From JACCTI01 sp051005695 (GTDB lineage: Bacteria; Verrucomicrobiota; Verrucomicrobiia; Chthoniobacterales; UBA10450): DNA of 64,000 nt. Location: positions 114,865-178,864 of the forward strand of contig JBPCJC010000046.1 of NCBI GenBank assembly GCA_051005695.1. Reading direction: 5' to 3'. This document shows, in pieces, positions 9,566 through 18,675 of this stretch; the first letter of the stretch is position 1, and the number at the start of each line of letters is the position of its first letter. A program made the position numbers and the translations under genes. The notes below the pieces were generated by a model. That model made no database searches and was not told where the DNA came from. It saw only the letters and a list, made by a program, of their open reading frames with translations.

Positions 9566-10966
9566 ATGCAGAATAGCCGGATGCGCCTGGGCCAGTTCGC
9601 ATTCCTCGTCCTGATCTGCGCGCTCAGTTCCCAGGCCTTCGCGCAACGCCGCCTCACACTCGAAGAAGCGATCGATCTCGCGAAGCGGCAAAACCCCGAG
9701 ATCGTGATCGCGCGCAAGCAAGTGGAAGCGGCGCGCGGCGGCGTCATCGAAGCGCGCTCCGGTTATTTGCCGTCGGTCGTCTCGAGCGGATTGCTCCGTC
9801 AACGCGAACAGCAGGAACAATCGCGGCTGCGGCAGGACGATTACAACGCCTCCCTCCGCGTGGTGCAGAATGTTTACACCGGCGGAGCGGTCCGCGGGAA
9901 CCTGGCGATCGCGCGTTTGCTCCGAGAAAAACGCGAGCTCGAGTTGGCCGCGATCGTCGACCGCGTGACCATGGATTTGCGGGTGGCCTATTACGAACTT
10001 CTGCTCAACCGCGCGAAGATCGGCGTCCGCGAACAATCCGTGCGCGTGATGCAGGAGGAATTAAAAACGCAGCGAGAACGCCTCGCCGCCGGCACCGTCG
10101 GAGAACTCAACGTTCGGCGCGCGGAAGTCTCGCTGGCTAACGAGCAGCCGGAATTATTCGATGCCCAGGCGCGTCTGCAGAATTCCTATCTGCGCGTGGA
10201 CGAGCTTTGCGGCCTCGACGCGCGCACTCATTCGACCGCGCCGCAGTTGGAAATCAGCGGCGAGCTGCGTTACCTCCCGCGCCATCCTGATCTCAACGAA
10301 TGTCTCGCGCATGCCACCGCCACGCGGCCGGAAATGCGCGCCCGCCAGATCGATGTCGAAATCGAGGAACAACAATCGATCGTCGACCGCAGCGAGCTGC
10401 GCCCGCGGGTGGAAGTTTTTTCCGGCTACGAAGTTTACAACGAACGCGACCCACAGGTCGGGAGTGATCTTAATCACGGCTACGTCGTCGGCCTGAATGC
10501 CAGCTGGCACATCTTCGATGGCTTCGCGACCCGCGGACGTTTGCAGGCCACGCACGCGCGCCGCGCCGCCGCCGAGATCGGTTTGCAGGCGATGCAGCGC
10601 ACGGTCGAAGCGGAAGTGCGCAGCGCGTTTTTCGATTTGCAGCAATCCGATCGCGTTCTCGAATCAGAAACGCAGAACGTCGAAACCGCGAGCGAATCGC
10701 TCGAGCTGGCGCGCGGAAATCTCGGCGCCGGGCTCGGGACGCAACTGGAAGTTTTGCAGGCGACGTCCGATGTCACTCGCAGCCGGAGCACCCGCCTGAG
10801 CGCAATTTATTTGCACAACGTCGCCCTCGCCCGCCTCGGTCGCGCGACTGCGCGTGAACCCGATTCGCTCGGCTTGGTGACGAAATTGCCTAACGAGACT
10901 GAAAGCAAACGACAGACGCGGGCGCTGCAGATGGCGCAACCGCCGAAGGCCTTGAGCAACCGATGA
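9566..10966 (+). CDS. TolC-family outer-membrane efflux protein (first copy)
   Basis: 466 aa from ATG 9566 (GGAG 5 bases upstream; an upstream TTG at 9548 would put extra residues before the signal peptide). A signal peptide ends near SSQAFAQ. The mature start RRLTLEEAIDLAKRQNPEI is the classic first helix of an OEP domain, and the rest is rich in long Glu/Arg/Ala helices with a second OEP repeat (GLNASWHIFDGFATRG). Expected to form a trimeric outer-membrane duct. It begins 19 bases after addA and overlaps the second TolC-like gene by 4 bases, starting a four-gene export operon. Confidence 0.87.
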   Translation: MQNSRMRLGQFAFLVLICALSSQAFAQRRLTLEEAIDLAKRQNPEIVIARKQVEAARGGVIEARSGYLPSVVSSGLLRQREQQEQSRLRQDDYNASLRVVQNVYTGGAVRGNLAIARLLREKRELELAAIVDRVTMDLRVAYYELLLNRAKIGVREQSVRVMQEELKTQRERLAAGTVGELNVRRAEVSLANEQPELFDAQARLQNSYLRVDELCGLDARTHSTAPQLEISGELRYLPRHPDLNECLAHATATRPEMRARQIDVEIEEQQSIVDRSELRPRVEVFSGYEVYNERDPQVGSDLNHGYVVGLNASWHIFDGFATRGRLQATHARRAAAEIGLQAMQRTVEAEVRSAFFDLQQSDRVLESETQNVETASESLELARGNLGAGLGTQLEVLQATSDVTRSRSTRLSAIYLHNVALARLGRATAREPDSLGLVTKLPNETESKRQTRALQMAQPPKALSNR

Positions 10967-12285
10967 AACGCCTGCTCGTTTGCGCATTCGCGCTGGGCCA
11001 TTTCGCTCGACTGCAGGCGATCACGCTCGACGACGCGCTCGCCCGAACCCTGGCGCACAATCCACAAATCCACGAAGCCAAGCTGGCGCTTGAAGAAGCT
11101 GCCGGTCGTCGTCTCGTCCTGCGCGCGACCGGTTTGCCGGATGTAAAAATCGACATTCCGGCGGGCGCGCAGGGCGGAAAACGCGCCGGCGAGAACACTG
11201 TCCAGCCGTTCGCCTTCGCGCAGGGTTACCTGCGGCAACCGGTTTTTAACGCGCGCATTCCGGCAGCTTATCGGCGCGGCAACATCGAAGTCCTGATCGC
11301 AAAACAGCGGCTCAATCTCGCCGTCCTCGAGCAACTGCATGCCGCCCGGATTGCCTTCTACACCGCCGCGCATCACCAATCCTTGCACTCGTTAGGCGAG
11401 GAACAACGCGCGCGCCTGACAAAGAATGTCCGCGCCCAAAGCGATCGCTATCAACTTGGGGAAGCACAGCGCGGCGCGGTCACGGTTGCCCGTTTGCTCG
11501 AGCAGGAATTACCGCCGCGCCTGGAAGAATCCCGCCGCACCAGTAACGGCGCCTTGCTCAAACTCGCCGAAATCGAAGGCGAGAATCTCGACGCGTCCGC
11601 GCAGCTTCCAACTGTCGACGGCGCGCTCGAGTTCACACCGGTGCTGATCGATGTGGAGAACGAGTCCCGCGAGGCCTCGCAAGCGCGCCCGGACCTGGTG
11701 CTCGCGCGTTTGCTGGTGCGCGCGGCGGCGGAAGACCAGCGGATCATCGAGGCCGCTTATCTCCCCGCGATTAACGCGGAGATTTCCGGTAATTACATTC
11801 CGGTGACCGACATTCGCACCGGCAGCAGTGGCTCCGCGCGGCGTTCGGACGACATCATTTCGTCCGAGCTGCGCTTCGGCGGGACTTACAGCTGGCGCGT
11901 GATCGATAACGGAAAAACGGGCGGCGCAGTCCTTCGCGCCAAAGCCGCGCGTGCAATTAACGAGACCGTGCTCGCGCGTTTGGAAGCGGAAATTCCGCGC
12001 GAGCTCCAGCGCATCCAGAATAACCTGCGCGCGCTCGATGCGCGCCATGCCGCCTTGAGCAAAGCCGCTGTGGTCGCGGAACAAACCGTCGCCGATGTGC
12101 AAAACAATCTCGCGCAAGGCCGCTCCTCGCAGCTCGAGTATCGCACCGCCGAAAGCAGTTTTTTAGAAACGAAAGCCGGACTGCTGACGGTGGCTTTCGA
12201 ACAAAATCTCGCCCTCGCCGAACGTGATCGCGTCACCGGGCGCTACTTTCACTTTGCCGGCGACACCGGCGCGAACGTGCGGTAG
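10963..12285 (+). CDS. TolC-family outer-membrane protein (second copy)
   Basis: 440 aa with an N-terminal signal peptide and OEP-type start (ITLDDALARTLAHNPQI). It is distinct from the upstream TolC-like gene rather than a recent duplicate, since only the family pattern is shared. The start ATG overlaps the stop of the first copy (ATGA). Two outer-membrane channel genes in tandem before a single adaptor is unusual: either each duct serves a different partner or they form a mixed channel. The exact 10-base word sits at 11388-11397, read as SLG. Confidence 0.8.
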   Translation: MKRLLVCAFALGHFARLQAITLDDALARTLAHNPQIHEAKLALEEAAGRRLVLRATGLPDVKIDIPAGAQGGKRAGENTVQPFAFAQGYLRQPVFNARIPAAYRRGNIEVLIAKQRLNLAVLEQLHAARIAFYTAAHHQSLHSLGEEQRARLTKNVRAQSDRYQLGEAQRGAVTVARLLEQELPPRLEESRRTSNGALLKLAEIEGENLDASAQLPTVDGALEFTPVLIDVENESREASQARPDLVLARLLVRAAAEDQRIIEAAYLPAINAEISGNYIPVTDIRTGSSGSARRSDDIISSELRFGGTYSWRVIDNGKTGGAVLRAKAARAINETVLARLEAEIPRELQRIQNNLRALDARHAALSKAAVVAEQTVADVQNNLAQGRSSQLEYRTAESSFLETKAGLLTVAFEQNLALAERDRVTGRYFHFAGDTGANVR

Positions 12286-12294
12286 GAGGCTGCG

Positions 12295-13452
12295 TTGAAG
12301 TTTTCTCTCTCGAAGAAGTTGCTGGCAACGCTGGTCGTCGGGTTGCTCGTAATCGCGGCGCTGCTTTGGTACGCGCTCGCGCCGGTGGCTGAGGTCTCGT
12401 TAGTCCGGCGCGGCACCGCGATCGCGGCGGTGTACGGAACGGTGCGAATCGAACCGACGCTCGTCATCCCGGTGCGCGCGCAGAACGCCGGGTTCATTCA
12501 TCTGGCCGACCCGTTTTCCCTCGGGCGCGCGGCCATCGGCAAGGCGCTTCAGAAAGACGAACTGCTGGCAACGATCGCAGATGAAGCGACCGCGCGGCAG
12601 TTGAAGCAGGCGCGCACCGATCTGCAAGCGGCGCGGCAACGCGCGGAACTTCCGCTGCCGTCGTCGGAGCCCTCTAAAGTGGCAGAAGATAATGTGCAGC
12701 GGCTCGAGAAGCTGACCTCATTGAGCAACGTCCCAGCAGTTGAATACGAAAAAGCGAAAAGCGAAGTGACCCGCCTGCGCGGCGCGCTCGAGTCCGAACG
12801 AATCGAGCGGGATCGCAATCTCGCGATGCTCGACGAAGCCGCGAAAAAGCTCGAAGCGCAGATGAAAAATTCCGAGATCCGTTCGCCGATGGATGGCTTG
12901 CTGACCAACATCAAAGCGATCGATGGAGAGCTGGTCGCGGAAGCGAACGAGCTCTTCACCGTGTCCTCGCGCAAAAATTATGTGCGCGGCGAAGTGAACG
13001 AAGAAGACGTCGGCGAAGTGAAGATCGGGATGAAAGCGAAGCTGCAGGTCTACGCATTTCGCGACCGCGAGTTCGTCGCCAAAGTGACCGCCATTTTGCC
13101 GGCGGCCGATCCCGAGACGCAGCGTTACACCGTCGTCCTCGAACTGGAAAATCCGCCCGAGAACCTGCTCGCGGGCATGACCGGGGAGATGAACATCATC
13201 ATTGGCCAGCACGGAAACGCGCTCCTCATCCCGACGCGTGCGCTCACGATCGATCAAGCGCTCATCGTCCGCAGTCACATCGTGCATGCGCGCACGATCG
13301 AGGTCGGCTATCGCACGATCGATTTCTCCGAAGTGCGCGGCGGTTTGAACGAAGGCGATCACGTCATCGTTTCCGATCAGGATAAATTCCGGCCCGGCCA
13401 ATTCGTGCGCGAGCGCATCCTCGAGCCGGCCGCACCCGCCGCGAAACGGTGA
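12295..13452 (+). CDS. HlyD/MacA-type periplasmic adaptor
   Basis: 385 aa. The TTG start at 12295 is chosen because TAGGAGG lies 5 bases upstream. The N-terminal membrane anchor (KKLLATLVVGLLVIAALLW) is followed by a lipoyl-like half motif, a coiled-coil hairpin (about residues 95-190, Glu/Arg/Lys-rich), the second lipoyl half (NSEIRSPMDGLLTNI) and a beta-barrel. This is the membrane-fusion protein linking the inner-membrane permease to a TolC duct. It overlaps the permease gene by 4 bases. Confidence 0.87.
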   Translation: MKFSLSKKLLATLVVGLLVIAALLWYALAPVAEVSLVRRGTAIAAVYGTVRIEPTLVIPVRAQNAGFIHLADPFSLGRAAIGKALQKDELLATIADEATARQLKQARTDLQAARQRAELPLPSSEPSKVAEDNVQRLEKLTSLSNVPAVEYEKAKSEVTRLRGALESERIERDRNLAMLDEAAKKLEAQMKNSEIRSPMDGLLTNIKAIDGELVAEANELFTVSSRKNYVRGEVNEEDVGEVKIGMKAKLQVYAFRDREFVAKVTAILPAADPETQRYTVVLELENPPENLLAGMTGEMNIIIGQHGNALLIPTRALTIDQALIVRSHIVHARTIEVGYRTIDFSEVRGGLNEGDHVIVSDQDKFRPGQFVRERILEPAAPAAKR

Positions 13453-14687
13453 CGCCGCCGCTCTACATCGCGGTGCGTTTTCTGTTGCACCGAAAGCGCG
13501 CGTTTTTTCTCAGCCTTGCGGGCGTCGTTTTTGGCGTCGCCATTTTCATCTGCACGCAAGCGCAGACCGCGGGGTTCCAGAAAAATTTCGTGGATTCAAA
13601 TCTCGGGAGCAACGGCGGCCTCATCCTGAGCGAGCGCATCCAGCCGCCCGTCACCGGACTCCCGGTTTCACCGAGAATTTCCAACACCAGCGCATCGCAT
13701 CGCCGTTACCTGGAAGGCATTGACGATCCGAGCGGGATCATGCGCGTGAGCCGGCAATTTGCCGATGTCGCGGCTTGCACGCCGGTCCTGCGCGGGTTGC
13801 TCAGCGCGCGCGCCGGGTTCGAAAGCGCGACCGTGCGTTTGTTCGGAATCGATCCCGATACGCACGCGCTCACGACTAATCTGCGCCAACAAATCTCCGA
13901 CGGGAGCTTCGACGATTTCCGGAACAATCCGCGCTCGCTCATTGTCGGTTCGCGACTCGCGGAAGCGCTCGGCGTGAAGGCCGGCGACACGCTGCAATTG
14001 CTCTCGCCCGGCGGCGAGTATCAGCGTTTCAGCGTGGCGGCGCTCGCGCGCAGCGGGATCGGCTCGGAGGACGCGAGCCGCATTTATAGCCATCGCAAAA
14101 TTGCGCAGAGACTTCTGCTCAAGCCTTACAGCGCATCGATGATCATTTATAAATTGCGCAATCCGGAACGCGCGCCGGCCCTGGCGCAGCGCTTCGAGAC
14201 GCTCTTCCACTACAAAGCCGAGAGCTGGCAGGCGCGCGAGCAAGGCAATCTGCAACTTTTCCAGACATTGCGCATCTCGGCCGCGGTCACGGTGTCGCTC
14301 ATCATCCTGCTCGCGGGCTTTGGAATTTTTAACGTCCTCACCATGACCGTGCTCTCGAAATTAAAGGAGATCGCGATCCTGCGCTCGATCGGTTACCGCC
14401 GCGGCGACATCAGCGGAATTTTTCTTTGGCAAGGCGGGATGATCGCGGTCGCGGGGGCGATCATTGGCTGTGGTGTGGGTGCGCTCATGACCCTGGGCGT
14501 CTCGCACATTCCGATCAAAGTGCGCGGCCTGCTCTACGCGAATTATTTTCTCGTGAGCTGGGATTGGCGGCACTACGTCCTCGCCATCGTGCTCGCGATC
14601 ATCGCGGTTTTCATCGCCAGCTACGTGCCGGCGCGGCGCGCGGGTTTGCTCTCGCCGGTCGTTACGCTGCGCGGCTCGAGTGGGTAA
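13449..14687 (+). CDS. FtsX/MacB-type ABC transporter permease
   Basis: 412 aa starting at GTG 13449, overlapping the adaptor stop (GTGA). One N-terminal transmembrane helix (FFLSLAGVVFGVAIF), a large periplasmic domain with a MacB-like core, and three C-terminal helices with the FtsX signature around VLTMTVLSKLKEIAILRSIGY. No ATPase gene follows directly. The best partner in the window is the LolD-type ATPase at 16748, two genes away across a convergent gene. A heterocysts-glycolipid (DevBCA)-like or MacAB-like exporter is the closest known design; the substrate is unknown. Confidence 0.87.
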   Translation: MTPPLYIAVRFLLHRKRAFFLSLAGVVFGVAIFICTQAQTAGFQKNFVDSNLGSNGGLILSERIQPPVTGLPVSPRISNTSASHRRYLEGIDDPSGIMRVSRQFADVAACTPVLRGLLSARAGFESATVRLFGIDPDTHALTTNLRQQISDGSFDDFRNNPRSLIVGSRLAEALGVKAGDTLQLLSPGGEYQRFSVAALARSGIGSEDASRIYSHRKIAQRLLLKPYSASMIIYKLRNPERAPALAQRFETLFHYKAESWQAREQGNLQLFQTLRISAAVTVSLIILLAGFGIFNVLTMTVLSKLKEIAILRSIGYRRGDISGIFLWQGGMIAVAGAIIGCGVGALMTLGVSHIPIKVRGLLYANYFLVSWDWRHYVLAIVLAIIAVFIASYVPARRAGLLSPVVTLRGSSG

Positions 14688-15726
14688 AATCGAGCGGACG
14701 AATTTGGATCGTCCAGAGCGCACGCGCGACATGCACCAGCGCGGTGGCCGCTTCCCACCACGCAATGACGACAAAAGCGCTCGCGGGCGTGCCGAGCAGC
14801 AACCCGATCGCGAAAATCCAGATGTAGATATTGCTGCGACCGCCTAACAAACGGATTTTTGCGTCGAGCGGTGTCAGCTCGTCGATCAAGCGTCCGTAGC
14901 GTCGGATGACGCTGAGTTTCGCCAACCCGTCGACACCTTCTGCGACGAGCAGCAAAACCAAATACCACCACGCGGTCGGCAGCAGTCCGGTGTGCCAGAG
15001 GGAAAACGCCAGTGCGAGCGCCCAGGCGAGTTCGTAGAAAGTGTCGAACCAATGCTCGAGCTTTCCGGCTTCCGAGGTCTCGACTTTCACGCGCGCTTGT
15101 TTGCCATCGAGGCCGTCGAGCACGCCGACGGCAAGAGCGCAGAGCGTTCCCGTCCCCAAATAACCGGCGGCAAAAAACAAAGCCGCGGCCCAGGCGACGA
15201 CATTGCAGACGGCCGTGAGTTGATTCGGCGTGATCGAAGTTCGGCAAAGATGGCTAACGAAAAACGTCTCGATCGGCCCGTGCACGATTGCCGGCAAATC
15301 CTGTGAGCCTTTCTGCGCGGCATCGAGAATGCGGCGCTCGGCTTTCTTGCATTCGTCGGCTGTCGTCGGCGCTGGAAGGCAAAGTATCGGCAAATGGCGC
15401 CGCATGTTTAACGAATACGTCGGCAGCTCGGCGATTTCGATCACCCGCGCGTCCGCTTCCGGTTCGCCGCCATGCGAGACAAACGCGCCCGTAAGCCGCC
15501 CGTGGTCTAACAAGACGCACGGCTCCATTTGCGCGAGCAGCAACTCCAACAGCCGCGCGTCCCAAACGACATCGTCCGGCAAAGTCAGATGCAACTCCGA
15601 CGATTCCGGCGCGATCTCGTGCGTCGCCTCGACCCGCGCGAGCGTCCGCAACAACCGCTCGCGCAACGTGATCCCGCACAGCTCGACCGACGCACCCGGT
15701 TCCCGGTTCAAAATGACAACCTGCAT
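14662..15726 (-). CDS. CDP-alcohol phosphotransferase with degenerate N-terminal nucleotidyltransferase-like domain
   Basis: 354 aa. The C-terminal half is a multi-pass CDP-alcohol phosphatidyltransferase with the signature DGLDGKQARVKVETSEAGK. In the usual D-x2-DG-x2-AR-x8-G-x3-D-x3-D pattern the third Asp position is His, and an Asp occurs one residue early at the fourth (KLEHWFD), so activity may be altered. The first about 150 residues (GITLRERLLRTLARV, then PDDVVWDARLLELLL) resemble a sugar-nucleotidyltransferase fold that has lost its GxGxR loop. The architecture recalls archaeal IPCT-DIPPS bifunctional proteins, including an AER-rich linker and TPNQLT before the first helix. It converges with the permease gene and diverges from the radical SAM gene over 44 bases. 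Confidence 0.72.
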   Translation of the reverse strand: MQVVILNREPGASVELCGITLRERLLRTLARVEATHEIAPESSELHLTLPDDVVWDARLLELLLAQMEPCVLLDHGRLTGAFVSHGGEPEADARVIEIAELPTYSLNMRRHLPILCLPAPTTADECKKAERRILDAAQKGSQDLPAIVHGPIETFFVSHLCRTSITPNQLTAVCNVVAWAAALFFAAGYLGTGTLCALAVGVLDGLDGKQARVKVETSEAGKLEHWFDTFYELAWALALAFSLWHTGLLPTAWWYLVLLLVAEGVDGLAKLSVIRRYGRLIDELTPLDAKIRLLGGRSNIYIWIFAIGLLLGTPASAFVVIAWWEAATALVHVARALWTIQIRPLDFTHSSRAA

Positions 15727-15770
15727 AGAGCGGTGGAAATTACCTCGAAGCTTCCGATGTTACGCAGCCG

Positions 15771-16730
15771 ATGTCTGTTGCCGAATTAACTGCTCCCCCG
15801 CTCGCAGAGACGACCGCGGAAGACCGCGTCCCGGGATTATCGTTTCGTTTGCGATACAGCCCGTTGCTAGCACAGATGGTCATCGTGCGCCGCTGCAATC
15901 TCGCCTGCGCCTATTGCAGCGAGTTCGACAAAACGAGCGAGCCGGTCCCGTTCGCCACCCTCGACGCGCAACTGCGGAAGCTGAAAAATCTCGGCACCTT
16001 TGGCATCTCGCTCACCGGCGGCGAACCGACATTGCATCCGGATTTGCCACGTCTCGTTAGGCGCTGCCGCGAGCTGAAATTTTTCCGCACCGGCATGATC
16101 ACGAACGGTTTCTTTTTGAAACCCGAGCTCATCCAGCAATTGAACGAGGCCGGGCTGCAGGAGATGCAAATCTCGATCGACGGCGTGAAAGGCAACGAGA
16201 CCACGCAGAAGGTGCTGGATAATTTGCGCAAGCGTCTCGTCGGGCTACGCGATCACGCGAAGTTCAACGTCACCGTCAGCGGCGTCATCGGCGCCTGTCC
16301 GCCGGAGGAGGCGGAGGAAGTGGTCGCGTTCGCCACCGAGATGGGCTTCACGCCGCGCGTTCTGCTGGTCCACGATGAGCACGGACAATCAAAGTTGAGC
16401 GAGCGCGAACTGCAGGTCTACGAACGCATCGTAAAGAAGCTACCGAAAAGCTGGATGGATTTTTCCGGCTATCGCAAGCGCCTCGTGCGCGACGGCGTTT
16501 CGCCTTTCAAATGTCGCTCCGGCAGCCGCTATCTTTACATCGACGAATTCGGACGCGTGAACTGGTGCGCGCAGACGCGCGAGGTCTGGTCGAAGCCGCT
16601 CCTGCAATACACCCGCGCCGATTTGCGCGAGCAATTCCACACCCCGAAATCGTGCAACCCCACCTGCACCATCGGCTGCTCGCGTTCCGCCAGCCAGCTC
16701 GACAAATGGCGCGCGCAGGGCGTTGCTTGA
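15771..16730 (+). CDS. Radical SAM protein
   Basis: 319 aa with the [4Fe-4S] radical SAM motif CNLACAYC, followed by LTGGEPTLHPD (SAM-binding GGEP). C-terminal cysteines (FKCRSGS, NWCAQTR, SCNPTCTIGC) suggest an auxiliary cluster of SPASM-like type. The substrate is not recognisable. It lies 17 bases upstream of an ABC ATPase gene and is likely cotranscribed with it and with the mannosyltransferase-like gene, so it may modify a lipid-linked or exported product. The exact 10-base word occurs inside (16053-16062, read LVR) and again immediately after the stop (16734-16743). Confidence 0.8.
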   Translation: MSVAELTAPPLAETTAEDRVPGLSFRLRYSPLLAQMVIVRRCNLACAYCSEFDKTSEPVPFATLDAQLRKLKNLGTFGISLTGGEPTLHPDLPRLVRRCRELKFFRTGMITNGFFLKPELIQQLNEAGLQEMQISIDGVKGNETTQKVLDNLRKRLVGLRDHAKFNVTVSGVIGACPPEEAEEVVAFATEMGFTPRVLLVHDEHGQSKLSERELQVYERIVKKLPKSWMDFSGYRKRLVRDGVSPFKCRSGSRYLYIDEFGRVNWCAQTREVWSKPLLQYTRADLREQFHTPKSCNPTCTIGCSRSASQLDKWRAQGVA

Positions 16731-16747
16731 TCACTCGTTAGGCCATC

Positions 16748-17455
16748 GTGGACATGCCCTCCGACATCTGGTTGAGCTGTCGCAACCTCGAACGCTATCT
16801 CGGCGAGGAAGATTCGCGCGTGCATGCATTGCGCGGGGTCTCGCTCGATCTCGAGCCCGGCAGCGTCCACGCCATCGTCGGCCCGTCCGGTTGCGGCAAG
16901 AGCACGCTCCTTTATCTGCTCGGCCTGCTCGATCGTCCGGACGCCGGCACGCTCACGATCGATCACCAACTCGTTTCCGGATTACCCGACAACGAACTGT
17001 CGGCCAAACGCAATCAACTCCTCGGTTTCATCTTTCAATTCCACTTCCTCCTCGAGGATTTCACCGCGGCGGAGAACGTCATGATCCCGATGCGCCGGCT
17101 TGGGCAATTGAGCGAGCTGGAGATGTCCGCGCGGGCGGCGGAATTACTCGACGCGGTCGGTCTGGGCGAAAAGCGCGCCCGTCCCAGCCGTCATTTATCC
17201 GGCGGCGAACAACAACGCGTCGCCATCGCGCGCGCGCTCGCGAACGATCCGCGCGTCATCCTCGCCGACGAACCGACCGGGAATCTCGACAGCGCCAACT
17301 CCCAACGCGCCTTCGAGTTGCTGCAAAAAATCGTCCGCGAGGGCAACAAGGCGCTCCTCCTCGTGACCCACAATCCCGCGATCGCTCAGGTTTGTGATTG
17401 GATTCACGAGATGCAGGACGGCCTCATCGTCTCGACGCACGCGCGCGCCGCATGA
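16748..17455 (+). CDS. ABC transporter ATPase, LolD/MacB type
   Basis: 235 aa. Start GTG 16748, with ATG 16754 two codons later as an alternative. Walker A GPSGCGKST, signature LSGGEQQRVAIARAL and Walker B VILADEPTGNLDS are all intact, with the D-loop and H-loop following. The LolD/MacB/FtsE clade pairs with FtsX-type permeases, so the likely partner is the permease ending at 14687. The downstream membrane glycosyltransferase gene overlaps by 4 bases. Confidence 0.9.
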   Translation: MDMPSDIWLSCRNLERYLGEEDSRVHALRGVSLDLEPGSVHAIVGPSGCGKSTLLYLLGLLDRPDAGTLTIDHQLVSGLPDNELSAKRNQLLGFIFQFHFLLEDFTAAENVMIPMRRLGQLSELEMSARAAELLDAVGLGEKRARPSRHLSGGEQQRVAIARALANDPRVILADEPTGNLDSANSQRAFELLQKIVREGNKALLLVTHNPAIAQVCDWIHEMQDGLIVSTHARAA

Positions 17456-18675
17456 GCGCGGCTGCGGGCGCGGCGCGGTTCGCAGCACTTCGATTCTGTC
17501 GCTGGCCGCGTTGGTTCCCCCGCGATGTGCTCTTGCCTTTCGCCGTGACCCGGTTGCTCCTCGCCGCAGTCGCGTGGATCGGATTTCAAATTTTTCCGTT
17601 CTCGGCGAAGCCCGACAAATGGGAGATCGGTCGCACGGGCATGATCGTGCCGACCAACGGCGGGGCATTTTCCGGCAGCCATCGTTTCGTCAACATGTGG
17701 TCACGCTGGGACAGCGAGTGGTATCTCTCGGTCGCGCAGCGCGGCTACTCGTTCAATCCGGGTCGCGATTCGAACGTGGCTTTCTTTCCGCTCTATCCAA
17801 TCGCGGTCCGCGCCTTGCACGCGGTCATGCCTTGGGCGAGCGACGCCGGCTGGCTCTGCGTCGGCATTCTTCTTTCGAATCTCTCACTCGTCGTGGCGTT
17901 GGCCTACCTGCATCGGCTGGTTCGACTCGATTATGACGAAGCGCTGGCTACGCGCGCGGTGCTCTATCTCTGTCTCTTTCCGACGACGTTCTTTCTTTCC
18001 GCGTTTTACTCGGAGTCACTCTTCCTCGCCGTCGCCGTGAGCGCTTTTTATTATGCGCGGCGCAGTCGCTGGATACTCGCCGGTTGTCTCGCTGGCGTGG
18101 CTACGCTGGGTCGGCCGCCGGGCGGGTTGGTCGGCGTCGCCCTGGCGCTGGAATATTTCGCGCAGAAGAAATTTCGCTGGCGCGCGATCAGGGCGGATTG
18201 CCTCGCACTGGCGCTTGTGCCGCTGGCATTGTTCGGGCATCTCGCGTTTTTGCGCTGGCGTTTCGGCGATTGGTCCGTTCTCTCGAAAGCGGAATCGGTT
18301 GCCCACTGGTCGCGCAAATTCACTCCCCCCTGGATCACGCTGGGCACCTTCTTTCAGCGGCCACATCTTGGCGCGGGCACCCACGATTCCTATCTCGATT
18401 TGCTCGCGACTCTCGGCCTCCTCGGCCTAACGACTTATTCCCTGTTCCGACTGCGCCTGAGTTACGCCTTCTACGCCAGCATCACCCTTCTCTTTCTCCT
18501 CTCCTGGCGGTCTCTGAACTCGATGCCGCGCTTCGCGGTGGCGATTTTTCCGATCATGATCGCGCTCGCCCTGCTCGGACGGAGCGTGATTTTTCATCGC
18601 GCCTACGTGGTCATTTCCGGCGGGATCGCACTCGGTTGCATGATCGCGTTTTCACACTGGGTTTGGCTCGGCTAG
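17452..18675 (+). CDS. PIG-V-like mannosyltransferase family membrane protein
   Basis: 407 aa from ATG 17452 (4-base overlap with the ATPase); an earlier TTG at 17398 would overlap it by 58 bases. About nine to ten transmembrane helices. The family features include MWSRWDSEWYLSVAQRGY (acidic first-loop motif), FFPLYP and FPTTFFLSAFYSESLFLA, typical of bacterial homologues of the GPI mannosyltransferase PIG-V. Such enzymes use polyprenyl-phosphate sugars on the outer face of the membrane. The context (flippase, GT4, phospholipid-headgroup enzymes) fits glycosylation of a lipid. Confidence 0.8.
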   Translation: MSAAAGAARFAALRFCRWPRWFPRDVLLPFAVTRLLLAAVAWIGFQIFPFSAKPDKWEIGRTGMIVPTNGGAFSGSHRFVNMWSRWDSEWYLSVAQRGYSFNPGRDSNVAFFPLYPIAVRALHAVMPWASDAGWLCVGILLSNLSLVVALAYLHRLVRLDYDEALATRAVLYLCLFPTTFFLSAFYSESLFLAVAVSAFYYARRSRWILAGCLAGVATLGRPPGGLVGVALALEYFAQKKFRWRAIRADCLALALVPLALFGHLAFLRWRFGDWSVLSKAESVAHWSRKFTPPWITLGTFFQRPHLGAGTHDSYLDLLATLGLLGLTTYSLFRLRLSYAFYASITLLFLLSWRSLNSMPRFAVAIFPIMIALALLGRSVIFHRAYVVISGGIALGCMIAFSHWVWLG

